Source: DATEDA01 sp035286595 | Lineage (GTDB): Bacteria > Pseudomonadota > Gammaproteobacteria > Burkholderiales > SG8-39 | Direction: 5' to 3' | NCBI GenBank assembly: GCA_035286595.1 | Contig: DATEDA010000188.1 | Span: forward strand, 1 to 13,293 | Length of the DNA: 13,293 nucleotides | Shown here: in pieces, positions 1-8,519 of the stretch | Layout: each line of letters begins with the position of its first letter | Numbering within the stretch: the stretch's first letter is position 1 | Position numbers and translations under genes: made by a program | Notes under the pieces: generated by a model | What the model saw: only the letters and a program-made list of their open reading frames with translations | What the model was told of the DNA's origin: nothing | Database searches by the model: none

Positions 1-1766
<1,766 letters not shown>

Positions 1767-1770
<4 letters not shown>

Positions 1771-2696
1771 GAGTCCTGCTGTACACGCCGTCGTCGAAGA
1801 TGCTCCCCGAGTGGCGGGACGCGCTCGTGCGCGCTCTTCCAGAGGGCGAGGTGCGCGCGTGGGAGCCCGGGTTCGCGTGGCGGGCCGACTACGCGGCGCT
1901 CTGGTACCCGGCGGTCGAGGTGCTCGCCGGGCAGACCGGCCTCAAGGCGATCTTCAACCTCGGCGCCGGCGTCGAGGCGCTGCTCAAGCGGATCGCGCTC
2001 CCGCCCGGGGTGCCGCTCATCCGGATCGAGGACGGCGGCATGGCGCGCCAGATGGCGGAGTACGTCACGTGGGCGGTGCTGCGGTACTTTCGCCGCCTGG
2101 ACGTCTATGCCGCGCAGCAATCACGCGCCGAGTGGAAGCTCCACCGCCCGGTTCGGCACGCGGACTTCCCGGTCGGGGTGATGGGCGTCGGCGTGCTCGG
2201 CACGCACGTCGCGCGCGCGCTCGCCGCGTTGGGTTTTCGGGTGCTCGGCTGGAGCCGGGCAAAGAAGCAGGTGGACGGCGTGCGGTGCTTCGCCGGCCCG
2301 CCGGAGCTGGACGCATTCCTCGCCGGCTCGCGCGCGCTCGTCTGCATGCTGCCGCTCACCGCCGGCACCGACGGGATCCTCAACCGCAACACGCTCTTCA
2401 AGCTCCCCGCGGGCAGCTACGTCATCAACGTCGCCCGCGGCGGGCTCGTCGTCGACGACGACCTGCTCGCCGCGCTCGACGCCGGGCACATCGCCGGCGC
2501 GACGCTGGACGTCTTCCACGAGGAGCCGCTTCCCGCGGCGCATCCCTACTGGCGCCATCCGAAGGTGCTGATCACACCGCACGCTTCCGCGATCACGCTC
2601 ATCGACGAGTCGGCGGCACAGATCGCCGGGAAGATCCGTCGACTGGAGCGCGGCGAACCGGTCACCGGCGTCGTCGACCTCGCGCGGGGCTACTGA
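1767..2696 (+). CDS. ghrA: GhrA-type D-2-hydroxyacid dehydrogenase (glyoxylate/hydroxypyruvate reductase family)
   Basis: Cytoplasmic NAD(P)H-dependent reductase of 2-oxoacids such as glyoxylate and hydroxypyruvate. The 309-residue product is close to the 312 of E. coli GhrA. Visible features: substrate loop NLGAGVEALL (64-73), Rossmann motif GVGVLG (140-145), and the catalytic triad Arg224 (in NVARGG), Glu253 (in HEEPLP) and His272 (in TPHASA). The family's YAAQQSRAEW stretch is at 114-123. The start is the GTG inside GTGA, which overlaps the stop of the carboxylase gene and gives a normal-length N-terminus (MRVLLYTPSS). This implies translational coupling to the carboxylase. Its role in a leucine-type operon is not obvious. 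It might reduce a branched 2-oxoacid, or it may simply be hitch-hiking; the substrate cannot be read from sequence. Confidence 0.87.
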
Positions 2697-2713
2697 GGCT
2701 TGGACCGGCGCCG

Positions 2714-3979
2714 CTACAGCGCGCCGTTGATGGCGAAATCGAAGATCTGGTAGCTCTTCAGCGTCGCCGCGCCGGCCTTGCGCCGGTACTCGTCGTTGAG
2801 GGGCACGCTCAGGATGAACGGGACCCGGGCCTCGGAGACGCCGCCGTGCGTGCGCAGTCGGTGGCCTTCCAGCCCCGAGAGGTCGTGGTCCGCCTCGGCA
2901 GCGCCGATGCAGACATTCGCGGTCGCAATGACCACCACGTCCGCTTCCCGGTCCGCCGGGAGATCGTGCACCCGGCAGGCGGTTTCCCTGTCGAGCACCG
3001 ATTCGAGCCCGTCGATGCCCCTGATCGCCTCGATGAGCTGCCTCGCCGTCGCTCTTCCGCGGCACCAGACGCGCACGAACCCGCCGAGCGCCCCGTGGTG
3101 CGCGACGAAGGCGTCGGTGATCGGGCAGATCACCCTGGTGTCGCCCTTCCCGAACTTCGCGTCGAGGACGTCTTGCAGCCAGATCACGTTCGGCCTGCCG
3201 GCCGCGTCCGACTTGTCGTTCATGCCGTGATCGGCCGTCAGCGCGACGATCGCGCCGAGCTCCGCGAGCCGGCCGAAGCGCTCGTCGAGCTCCTCGTAGA
3301 AGCGCCTCGCCTCGACCTCCTCCGGCGCGTACTTGTGCTGCACCCAGTCGGTGAGCGAGAGATAGAGGAGGTCCGGTCGGCGCTTCTCCAGCAGCTTGAT
3401 CCCCGCCTCCAGCACGAAGAGCGACAGCTCCATCGAGTACATGTCCGGCTGCGGCATGCCGACCAGCTCGAGCACGTTCTCGATGCCGTTCTCGCGCAGC
3501 GTGCAGCGGCTGGCGAACTCCGAGGAGAAGGAAACGTTCCCCTTGGAGACGTCGAGGCCCTTGCCGAGCTGCCGGCGCAGCTTGTCCTTGGCGGTGATCG
3601 AGACCACCTTCGCGCCCGCGCTGGCGAACCGCGCAAGGATGGTGTCGCCGCGCAGCAGCTCGGGCCCGGTCATCACCACCGCCTCGCCGGTCGTCGTGTC
3701 GAGGTAGAAGTTGCCGGAGATGCCGTGCTTCGAGGCCGGCGTGCCGGTGATGATCGACATGTTGTTCGGGCAGGTGAAGCTCGGCACCGTGCCATCGGCC
3801 ACGGCGCTGAAGCCCTGGTTCATGAAACGGGCGATGTTGGGAATGCAGCCGTCCTTCAGGAACTGCTGCAGGTACGCGGGATCGCCGCCGTCGATGCACA
3901 CCACCACCACCGGCCGCTTCGGCCAGCGGTAGTCGACGCCGTTGACGTTCACCGGGCTCCGTTGCCTTGCGGTTTCCAT
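2714..3979 (-). CDS. phnA: Phosphonoacetate hydrolase-like protein (PhnA, alkaline phosphatase superfamily)
   Basis: Family role: zinc-dependent cleavage of the C-P bond of phosphonoacetate to acetate and phosphate, in the cytoplasm. The 421-residue protein has no signal peptide. All expected positions of the P. fluorescens-type enzyme can be found: Asp30 (CIDGGDP), nucleophile Thr69 (PSFTCPNN), Asp211 and His215 (TDWVQH), Asp250-His251 (TADHGMND), and His378 (RTHGG). The N-terminal phrase VNGVDYRWPKRPVVVVCIDG is also typical of PhnA rather than of generic phosphodiesterases. The start at 3979 (METARQ) is the first Met before this conserved phrase; no strong Shine-Dalgarno precedes it, so a few residues either way are possible. 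The gene is convergent with the dehydrogenase and divergent from HMG-CoA lyase. No phosphonate transporter, LysR regulator or phosphonopyruvate gene is adjacent, so the substrate could be a related phosphonate or phosphate ester. Confidence 0.82.
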   Translation of the reverse strand: METARQRSPVNVNGVDYRWPKRPVVVVCIDGGDPAYLQQFLKDGCIPNIARFMNQGFSAVADGTVPSFTCPNNMSIITGTPASKHGISGNFYLDTTTGEAVVMTGPELLRGDTILARFASAGAKVVSITAKDKLRRQLGKGLDVSKGNVSFSSEFASRCTLRENGIENVLELVGMPQPDMYSMELSLFVLEAGIKLLEKRRPDLLYLSLTDWVQHKYAPEEVEARRFYEELDERFGRLAELGAIVALTADHGMNDKSDAAGRPNVIWLQDVLDAKFGKGDTRVICPITDAFVAHHGALGGFVRVWCRGRATARQLIEAIRGIDGLESVLDRETACRVHDLPADREADVVVIATANVCIGAAEADHDLSGLEGHRLRTHGGVSEARVPFILSVPLNDEYRRKAGAATLKSYQIFDFAINGAL

Positions 3980-4096
3980 GTCGACGTTGCGTCTATCGGG
4001 GACCGGGTCGGGGCGCGTGCGGCCAGTCAAGGGTGCATTAGAACCCGCTCCGTTGCAGATTGTCGACAACAGGGAGAGATGCGGTAAATTGTGGCC
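3980..4096. promoter_or_regulatory. Divergent intergenic region between phnA-like and HMG-CoA lyase genes
   Basis: These 117 bases separate two genes read away from each other, so they should hold both promoters. I see a perfect 10-base palindrome, TTGTCGACAA, at 4060-4069 and a purine-rich GGGAGAG at 4072-4078. No convincing -35/-10 pair with 16-18 base spacing stands out on either strand. The palindrome could be half of an operator, but one palindrome this short is weak evidence. Confidence 0.35.
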
Positions 4097-5005
4097 ATGG
4101 AGCTTCCCAAACGCGTACGGATCGTCGAGGTCGGCCCGCGCGACGGCCTGCAGAACGAGCCGCAGAGCGTCGCGACCGCGGTGAAGGTCGAGCTGATCGA
4201 GCGGCTCGCCGACGCCGGGCTCCCGGCGGTCGAGGCGACGGCGTTCGTCTCGCCGAAGTGGGTGCCGCAGATGGCGGACCATTCGGAAGTGCTGAAGACG
4301 CTCCGGCGCAAGCCCGGCGTGTCCTACCCGGTGCTCGTGCCGAACATGAAGGGCTTCGAGGCGGCCGTGGCGGCCGGCGCCGAGGAGATCGCGGTGTTCG
4401 GCGCGGCATCCGAGACCTTCAGCCGCAAGAACATCAACGCGTCGATCGCCGAGAGTCTCGAGCGGTTTGCGCCCGTGGCCGCGGCGGCGCGGGCGAAGGG
4501 CATCCGCGTGCGCGGCTACGTTTCGTGCGTCGTGGGCTGCCCCTACGAGGGCGCGGTGAAGCCCGAGGCCGTGGCCGAGGTCGCGAAGCGGCTGGACGCC
4601 ATGGGCTGCTACGAGATCTCGCTCGGCGACACCATCGGCGTCGGCACGCCCGGCAAGGTGAAGCGCATGCTCGAGACGGTCGCGCGCGCGGTGCCGGTCG
4701 AGCGGCTCGCGGTCCATCTTCACGACACCTACGGCCAGGCGCTCGCCAACCTGTACGCCGCGCTCGAGCTGGGCGTCGCGACCGCCGACAGCTCGGTCGC
4801 CGGGCTCGGCGGCTGCCCCTACGCCAGGGGCGCCTCCGGCAATGTCGCCACCGAGGACGTCGTCTACCTGCTCGACGGGCTCGGCGTCGAGACCGGCGTC
4901 GATCTTGCGAAGGTCTACGACGCCGGCCGCTTCATCTGCGACGCGCTCGGGCGCGAGCCGGCATCCAAGGTGGCCAAGGCGCTGGCGTCGAAGCGCGCAG
5001 CGTAA
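4097..5005 (+). CDS. mvaB: Hydroxymethylglutaryl-CoA lyase
   Basis: Splits 3-hydroxy-3-methylglutaryl-CoA into acetoacetate and acetyl-CoA, the last step of leucine (and related isoprenoid acid) degradation; cytoplasmic TIM-barrel, metal-dependent. The 302-residue product shows VEVGPRDGLQNE (10-21) with catalytic Arg15-Asp16, the metal-binding HLHD (207-210) with His207 and His209, and the signature GLGGCPYA with active-site Cys240. No organelle-targeting extension is present. The ATG at 4097 is chosen because the conserved N-terminus begins at once (MELPKRVRIVEVG). A GTG at 4091 is in frame and sits closer to GGGAGAG at 4072-4078, so a two-residue extension is possible. It lies four bases upstream of the DUF1289 gene. 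With the carboxylase upstream it suggests a leucine catabolic locus; isovaleryl-CoA dehydrogenase, methylglutaconyl-CoA hydratase and the carboxylase beta subunit are not in view. Confidence 0.95.
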   Translation: MELPKRVRIVEVGPRDGLQNEPQSVATAVKVELIERLADAGLPAVEATAFVSPKWVPQMADHSEVLKTLRRKPGVSYPVLVPNMKGFEAAVAAGAEEIAVFGAASETFSRKNINASIAESLERFAPVAAAARAKGIRVRGYVSCVVGCPYEGAVKPEAVAEVAKRLDAMGCYEISLGDTIGVGTPGKVKRMLETVARAVPVERLAVHLHDTYGQALANLYAALELGVATADSSVAGLGGCPYARGASGNVATEDVVYLLDGLGVETGVDLAKVYDAGRFICDALGREPASKVAKALASKRAA

Positions 5006-5009
5006 GCCG

Positions 5010-5225
5010 GTGAGCGGGCAGCCCAAGCTCGAGGTCGTCGCCAACGGGCGCGCGGACGATCCCGCGTCGCCGTGCATCAACGTCTGCAAGATGGACGAGC
5101 GCAGCGGCTTCTGCGACGGCTGCTTCCGCACCATCGACGAGATCGCGTGCTGGTCCGGCTACACGCGCGAGGAGAAGCTCGCCGTGCTCGCGAAGCTCGA
5201 GCCGCGCAGGCGCGCCACCGGTTGA
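5010..5225 (+). CDS. DUF1289 family small Cys-cluster protein
   Basis: A 71-residue protein of unknown function. The core has four cysteines in a CxxxC...CxxC pattern (Cys22, Cys26, Cys35, Cys38), followed by Cys47-Trp48 and a short helix with EEKLAVL, as in DUF1289. The pattern suggests a bound zinc or a small metal site; this is inference. The GTG at 5010 gives a normal family length and sits four bases after the stop of HMG-CoA lyase, so translation is probably coupled. The last bases (TTGA, 5222-5225) contain the likely start of the next gene. The family is widespread in proteobacteria and gives no functional clue here. Confidence 0.83.
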   Translation: MSGQPKLEVVANGRADDPASPCINVCKMDERSGFCDGCFRTIDEIACWSGYTREEKLAVLAKLEPRRRATG

Positions 5226-6151
5226 TCGGCGCGAACTTGCTTCCCAGCCAAATCCAGGTCTTCGAGCGCGGCTGGCTGTCGTCCAACAACGTGCTCATGA
5301 AAGGAGGCGACGGCGCGGCGCTCGTCGACTCGAGCTACGTCACGCACGCGCCGCAGACGCTCGCGCTCATCGCACACGCGCTCGGCGGCGGCCGGCTCGC
5401 GCGGCTCGTCAACACCCACTGCCATTCCGATCACATGGGCGGCAACCGCGCGGTTCGGGAGGCGTACGGCTGCCGGACCACCATCCCCGTTGGCGAGGCG
5501 CCGCTCATCGACCGCTGGGATGAGCGCGAGCTCGTGCTCGGCTTCGCCGACCAGCGCGCCGACCGGTTCCGCTACGACGATACGATCGCGCCGGGCGATG
5601 CGCTCCGCCTCGGCGACATCGACTGGCAGGTGCTCGCCGCGCCGGGCCACGATCCGCACTCGGTGATGCTCCACGCGCCCCAGGAGCGCATCCTCATCTC
5701 GGCCGACGCGCTGTGGGAGGACGGGTTCGGAGTGATCTTCCCGGCGCTCTTCGGCGACGCGACCGCATTCGCCGCGACACGTGCGACGCTCGAGTCCATC
5801 GCGCGGCTCGACGTTCGAACCGTGATCCCGGGCCACGGCCGCGTCTTCGGCGCGCCCGGGCCGGCGCTCGAGCGCGCGTTCCGTCGCCTGGGGGGCTACG
5901 AGCGGGACGTTACGCGCCACGCGCGACACGCCGCCAAGGTGATGATCGTCTTCGCGCTGCTCGACAAGCGGCGGCTCCCGCTCGCGCAGCTCCCGCAGTA
6001 TGTCCAGGACGTCGGGTTGATCCGGGAGCTGAACGCCCGCCACCTGCATATGACACCCGCGGCGCTCGCCGAGTGGCTGGTCGCCGATCTCGGCCGCTCG
6101 GGCGCCATCGGCCGCGAAGGCGACGACATCGTGCCGCTCGTGCGGGCGTGA
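5222..6151 (+). CDS. Metallo-beta-lactamase-fold metal-dependent hydrolase
   Basis: Binuclear-metal hydrolase of unknown substrate, no signal peptide, 309 residues. The five metal-site motifs are in order: THCHSDH (His66, His68, Asp70, His71), GHDPHS (His143), SADALW (Asp162) and IPGHGRVF (His205). A helical C-terminal extension of about 100 residues follows, as in glyoxalase II-related and thioesterase-like members. Two TTG starts are plausible: 5222, overlapping the previous stop as TTGA, or 5237, which places Met just before LPSQIQVFERG, the start of the conserved region. Neither has a clear Shine-Dalgarno; the overlapping one is reported. It is the third gene of an apparent operon with HMG-CoA lyase and DUF1289. 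A thioesterase or lactonase role in acyl-CoA catabolism would fit but is not shown. Confidence 0.85.
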   Translation: MIGANLLPSQIQVFERGWLSSNNVLMKGGDGAALVDSSYVTHAPQTLALIAHALGGGRLARLVNTHCHSDHMGGNRAVREAYGCRTTIPVGEAPLIDRWDERELVLGFADQRADRFRYDDTIAPGDALRLGDIDWQVLAAPGHDPHSVMLHAPQERILISADALWEDGFGVIFPALFGDATAFAATRATLESIARLDVRTVIPGHGRVFGAPGPALERAFRRLGGYERDVTRHARHAAKVMIVFALLDKRRLPLAQLPQYVQDVGLIRELNARHLHMTPAALAEWLVADLGRSGAIGREGDDIVPLVRA

Positions 6152-6152
6152 C

Positions 6153-6205
6153 TTGTCCCCGACCCCTTTCGCCCTAATCTTGTCTACAAGCGTCGTCTCA
6201 GGGAG
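6153..6205 (+). promoter_or_regulatory. Possible weak promoter and ribosome binding site for the secreted small protein
   Basis: In the 63-base gap before the next gene, TTGTCC (6153-6158) and TAATCT (6175-6180) are 16 bases apart and could be a poor sigma70-type pair. AGGGAG at 6200-6205 is a good Shine-Dalgarno nine bases before the ATG at 6215. The ribosome site is convincing; the promoter is a guess. Confidence 0.3.
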
Positions 6206-6214
6206 CCCCGAACG

Positions 6215-6604
6215 ATGAATCGCTACACCTGGCTGCTCGCGGCGGTCCTCGCCGGGGCGGCGGTCAGCCCGCCCGGCCTCGCTCAGGCGCCGGGGAGTTA
6301 CGGCGTAGCAATCGTGCAGCCGGCAAACGAGGAAACCGTGCACGACAACGAGGGGAACGTCAGCGTGCAGGTAGCGGTTTCGCCGAGCCTCGCGCCGGGC
6401 GATCGCGTCGCGCTGCTGCTCGACGGCCGGCAAGTGTCGCAGCAGCCGGGCACCACGTTGGCGCTATCGGGGGTCGAGCGCGGCACCCATACCCTGCAGG
6501 CACAGGTCGTCGGCGCAGGCGGCGCGACGCTCGCGGCATCGCAGCTCGTCACCTTCCACATGTGGCAAGCGTCGCGGCTCTTCCCCAGTCGCAAGGCCCA
6601 TTGA
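6215..6604 (+). CDS. Secreted small beta-sandwich (Ig-like) protein of unknown function
   Basis: A 129-residue protein. Residues 1-23 form a Sec signal peptide (MNRYTW, hydrophobic LLAAVLAGAAV, then GLA before Gln24), so the mature 106-residue protein is periplasmic or outside the cell. The mature part has alternating hydrophobic strands typical of an Ig/FN3-like fold: VAIVQPANEETV, NVSVQVAVSP, DRVALLLDG, GTHTLQAQVV and LVTFHMWQASRL. It resembles the C-terminal module that follows DUF4124 in some betaproteobacterial envelope proteins, but there is no DUF4124 part here. There are no cysteines and no catalytic motif. The start is supported by AGGGAG nine bases upstream. It is convergent with the SpeD-like gene, with no clear terminator between them. 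Confidence 0.75.
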   Translation: MNRYTWLLAAVLAGAAVSPPGLAQAPGSYGVAIVQPANEETVHDNEGNVSVQVAVSPSLAPGDRVALLLDGRQVSQQPGTTLALSGVERGTHTLQAQVVGAGGATLAASQLVTFHMWQASRLFPSRKAH

Positions 6605-6636
6605 GGCTCGCTCACGCCCGGATCCGTGCGACCGGC

Positions 6637-6993
6637 TCAGAACGACAGCGACTCGACCTCGCCCGCGGCGAAGAACTCGCGCGTGTACCGGACTGCCGCC
6701 GCCTCGTCGAATCCCTTGCAGGTGTAGAGGACGATCGAGAAGAACTTCGCCGCAGACCACACATAAGCGGTGATCCCCGAGTCGATGAGCGGCAGGAACG
6801 CGTCGAAGCCCTGGTTTTCGGCGCTTCCGAGCCCGGCGGGCGAGTGGATCGTCGGCTCCCCGTAGGCCTTGAGGCTCAGATGGCCGGCGACGCCCTGCAG
6901 GTAGGCGGCAATCCGCTCCCGCGTCACGTCGGTCGTGTAGAAACCCTCGACCAGCAGGCGCTGGCGAAAGATGTGCGGCGCGAGGTTCCTCAT
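6637..6993 (-). CDS. Divergent S-adenosylmethionine decarboxylase-fold (SpeD-like) protein
   Basis: A 118-residue cytoplasmic protein. Its start, LLVEGFYTTDV (13-23), matches the first strand of prokaryotic AdoMet decarboxylase. Its centre, DSGITAYVW (71-79) and LYTCKGFD (89-96), aligns without gaps to the cleavage-site region of SpeD (ESHLTIHTW and LFTCG). In that alignment the pyruvoyl-forming Ser (Ser63 in T. maritima) is Ser72 and the catalytic Cys83 is Cys92, but His64 is Gly73 and the processing His68 is Tyr77. It is therefore unlikely to be an ordinary AdoMet decarboxylase. It could be a pyruvoyl-dependent decarboxylase of another substrate, or a non-catalytic relative. The start is supported by GGAAGG seven bases upstream. 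No spermidine synthase gene is near. It is divergent from the rhomboid gene. Confidence 0.72.
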   Translation of the reverse strand: MRNLAPHIFRQRLLVEGFYTTDVTRERIAAYLQGVAGHLSLKAYGEPTIHSPAGLGSAENQGFDAFLPLIDSGITAYVWSAAKFFSIVLYTCKGFDEAAAVRYTREFFAAGEVESLSF

Positions 6994-7000
6994 GGGTTCA

Positions 7001-7006
7001 CCTTCC
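7001..7006 (-). promoter_or_regulatory. Strong ribosome binding site of the SpeD-like gene
   Basis: On the minus strand GGAAGG (within GGAAGGTGA) lies seven bases before the ATG at 6993. It decides that start over the in-frame upstream Met at 7059, which would overlap the rhomboid start. Confidence 0.6.
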
Positions 7007-7058
7007 GGGGCGGGTTGATAGCGGCGATGACCGGCCTCATTTAGCATTCGAGCTCGCA

Positions 7059-7676
7059 ATGCCGTCCGTTCCTCCCGTCACCTGGGCGCTCATCGTCGCG
7101 AACACGGTGATCTACATCCTGCAGCTCGGCGCAAGCGACGGCTTGATCCAGTATTTCGCGCTGTGGCCGCTCGGCGCATCGCCCGCCCTCGGCCCGGACG
7201 CGGTCGGCGCCTTCCAGCCCTGGCAGCTCGTCACCTACAGCTTCCTGCACGGCAGCTTCATGCATCTGTTCCTGAACATGCTCGCGCTGTTCATGTTCGG
7301 ATCGGAGCTCGAACGGCTCTTCGGGCGGCGCCGCTACCTCGCGTATTACTTCGCCGCGGTGCTCGCCGCCGCGCTCACCCAGATCGTCGTCTCGACCGCG
7401 ACCGGCTCGTACTACCCGACCGTCGGCGCGTCGGGCGGCGTCTTCGGGCTGCTGCTCGCCTACGGCATCTACTTCCCGCGGCGCACGATCGTGCTGCTGT
7501 TCCCACCGATCCCGATGCCGGCGTGGCTGTTCGTCATCGTGTACGCGGTGGTCGAGCTCTACCTCGGCGTGACCGGCACGCAGGCCGGGGTCGCCCACTT
7601 CGCGCATCTCGGCGGCATGGTCGGAGGCTTCCTCATGCTCCGCTACTGGCGCCGGCGGTCCCTGCTGCGACGGTGA
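7059..7676 (+). CDS. Rhomboid family intramembrane serine protease
   Basis: Polytopic inner-membrane protease that cuts transmembrane segments of other membrane proteins. The 205-residue chain has about six hydrophobic segments. The family motifs are complete: HGSFMHLFLN (64-73) with oxyanion-site Asn73, GASGG (123-127) with nucleophile Ser125, and HFAHLGG (180-186) with the general base His183. The loop after the first segment holds FQPWQLVTYSFLHG, the usual WQ..T..F.H signature. There is no rubredoxin-like or other extra domain. No earlier in-frame start exists before the ATG at 7059, although the Shine-Dalgarno is weak (CGAG). It is divergent from the SpeD-like gene by 65 bases and convergent with the methyltransferase series (12-base gap). 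Substrates cannot be deduced. Confidence 0.93.
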   Translation: MPSVPPVTWALIVANTVIYILQLGASDGLIQYFALWPLGASPALGPDAVGAFQPWQLVTYSFLHGSFMHLFLNMLALFMFGSELERLFGRRRYLAYYFAAVLAAALTQIVVSTATGSYYPTVGASGGVFGLLLAYGIYFPRRTIVLLFPPIPMPAWLFVIVYAVVELYLGVTGTQAGVAHFAHLGGMVGGFLMLRYWRRRSLLRR

Positions 7677-7688
7677 TCGCCGGGCGCC

Positions 7689-8519
7689 TCAGTTGGTGCG
7701 CAGCGCCCGCCACGGATGCGTGCGCCCATCGGGCGTCGTGACCCGGCCGACGATGCGATCGGCGTTCGCGCGGCCCTGGAACCGCACCGTGCCGCCGTCG
7801 TAAGGAAAACGCATGAAGATCGCGGGGCCGCGCACGTACGCGCGCTCGAGGCCGATCATCTCGCCTCGGACCGAGGCGACGCCGGCGAGGGACTGGAACT
7901 GCTGGGTGAGATCGAGCTCGATCTCGGCGGCGCGGCCGCCGAGCGGGACGGTCGTCCGCCATTCGCCCGCGACCTGCGCCGGCACGATCCAGAGATACAG
8001 CGTGCTCTTCTGTTCGACGCCGACCGGCTTTCCCGGCGCCGGCACGACGATGGTCGCATCCGGCTCCCACTCGCCCATGTCGCCGTCGTGGGAGACGATC
8101 CGCGCACCGGGGCGCAGCTGGACCAGCATCTTGGGGCGCAGCTCGACGTTGGTATCCGACAGAAGGTAGAACGCGAGCACGGTCGCGGGCGAGAAGTCGA
8201 CGTCGTGGATGTCCTTCTGGACGAACGCCACGCGGTCGGCCACGCCGGCCTTTTGCGCATTCTCGGTGCCGAGCTCGACGAGCGATTTCACGTAGTCGAA
8301 GCCCACGCCGCGGGCGCCGTACTTCTTCGCCGCGGTGATCACGATCCGGCCGTCGCCGGAGCCGAGGTCCATGACGAAGTCGGTGCCGCGCACCCCGGCG
8401 AGCTTCAGCATCTCCTCGACGACGTTCTGCGGCGTCTGGACGTAGGGCACCTCCTCGCCGGCGGAGGCCGCGAGGCACGCCGCCGCGGCCAACGCGACGA
8501 AGAGAGCTGACCGCCTCAT
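7689..8519 (-). CDS. Exported class I methyltransferase-fold protein (second of a tandem pair)
   Basis: A 276-residue protein. Residues 1-20 are a signal peptide (MRRSALFVALAAAACLAASA). The lead PYVQTPQNVVEEML is followed by a class I SAM-binding core: motif I DLGSGDGRIV (51-60), the acidic end of strand 2 at Asp75, motif II region with Asp103, then YLLSDTNVELRPKML and RPGARIVSHDGDMGEWEPD. A beta-rich C-terminal domain of about 100 residues follows (from 170). The core resembles the FAM173/ATPSCKMT lysine methyltransferase group, inferred from motif order. The signal peptide would place it outside the cytoplasm, where SAM is not expected. Cys15 is not in a good lipobox (AAAC lacks Leu at -3). 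The ATG overlaps the preceding stop as ATGA, so translation is coupled to its paralogue. Confidence 0.82.
   Translation of the reverse strand: MRRSALFVALAAAACLAASAGEEVPYVQTPQNVVEEMLKLAGVRGTDFVMDLGSGDGRIVITAAKKYGARGVGFDYVKSLVELGTENAQKAGVADRVAFVQKDIHDVDFSPATVLAFYLLSDTNVELRPKMLVQLRPGARIVSHDGDMGEWEPDATIVVPAPGKPVGVEQKSTLYLWIVPAQVAGEWRTTVPLGGRAAEIELDLTQQFQSLAGVASVRGEMIGLERAYVRGPAIFMRFPYDGGTVRFQGRANADRIVGRVTTPDGRTHPWRALRTN

Noticed and set aside
2697..2713. GC palindrome CGGCGCCG (2706-2713) between the two convergent genes as a terminator
   Set aside because: An 8-base palindrome has no usable loop and no T-run on either strand.
1811..4087. 758-codon plus-strand open frame through the dehydrogenase and phnA region
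   Set aside because: It reads the dehydrogenase in the wrong frame and the phnA-like gene on the wrong strand, and is Arg/Ala-rich with no motif.
2714..5134. Single 806-codon minus-strand open frame spanning the phnA-like gene and the complement of HMG-CoA lyase
   Set aside because: Only the part from 3979 down has recognisable protein motifs. The upstream half is the complement of a clearly functional lyase and is low-complexity, Arg/Ala/Gly-rich; long open antisense frames are expected at this GC content.
5159..6433. 424-codon minus-strand open frame opposite the metallohydrolase
   Set aside because: It lies antisense to a gene with every metal-binding motif of its family, and the product has no recognisable domain.
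8460..8519. Lipoprotein signal (lipobox) at Cys15 of the second exported methyltransferase
   Set aside because: The residues before the cysteine are Ala-Ala-Ala without Leu at -3, and the hydrophobic stretch continues past it, so ordinary signal peptidase I cleavage is more likely.
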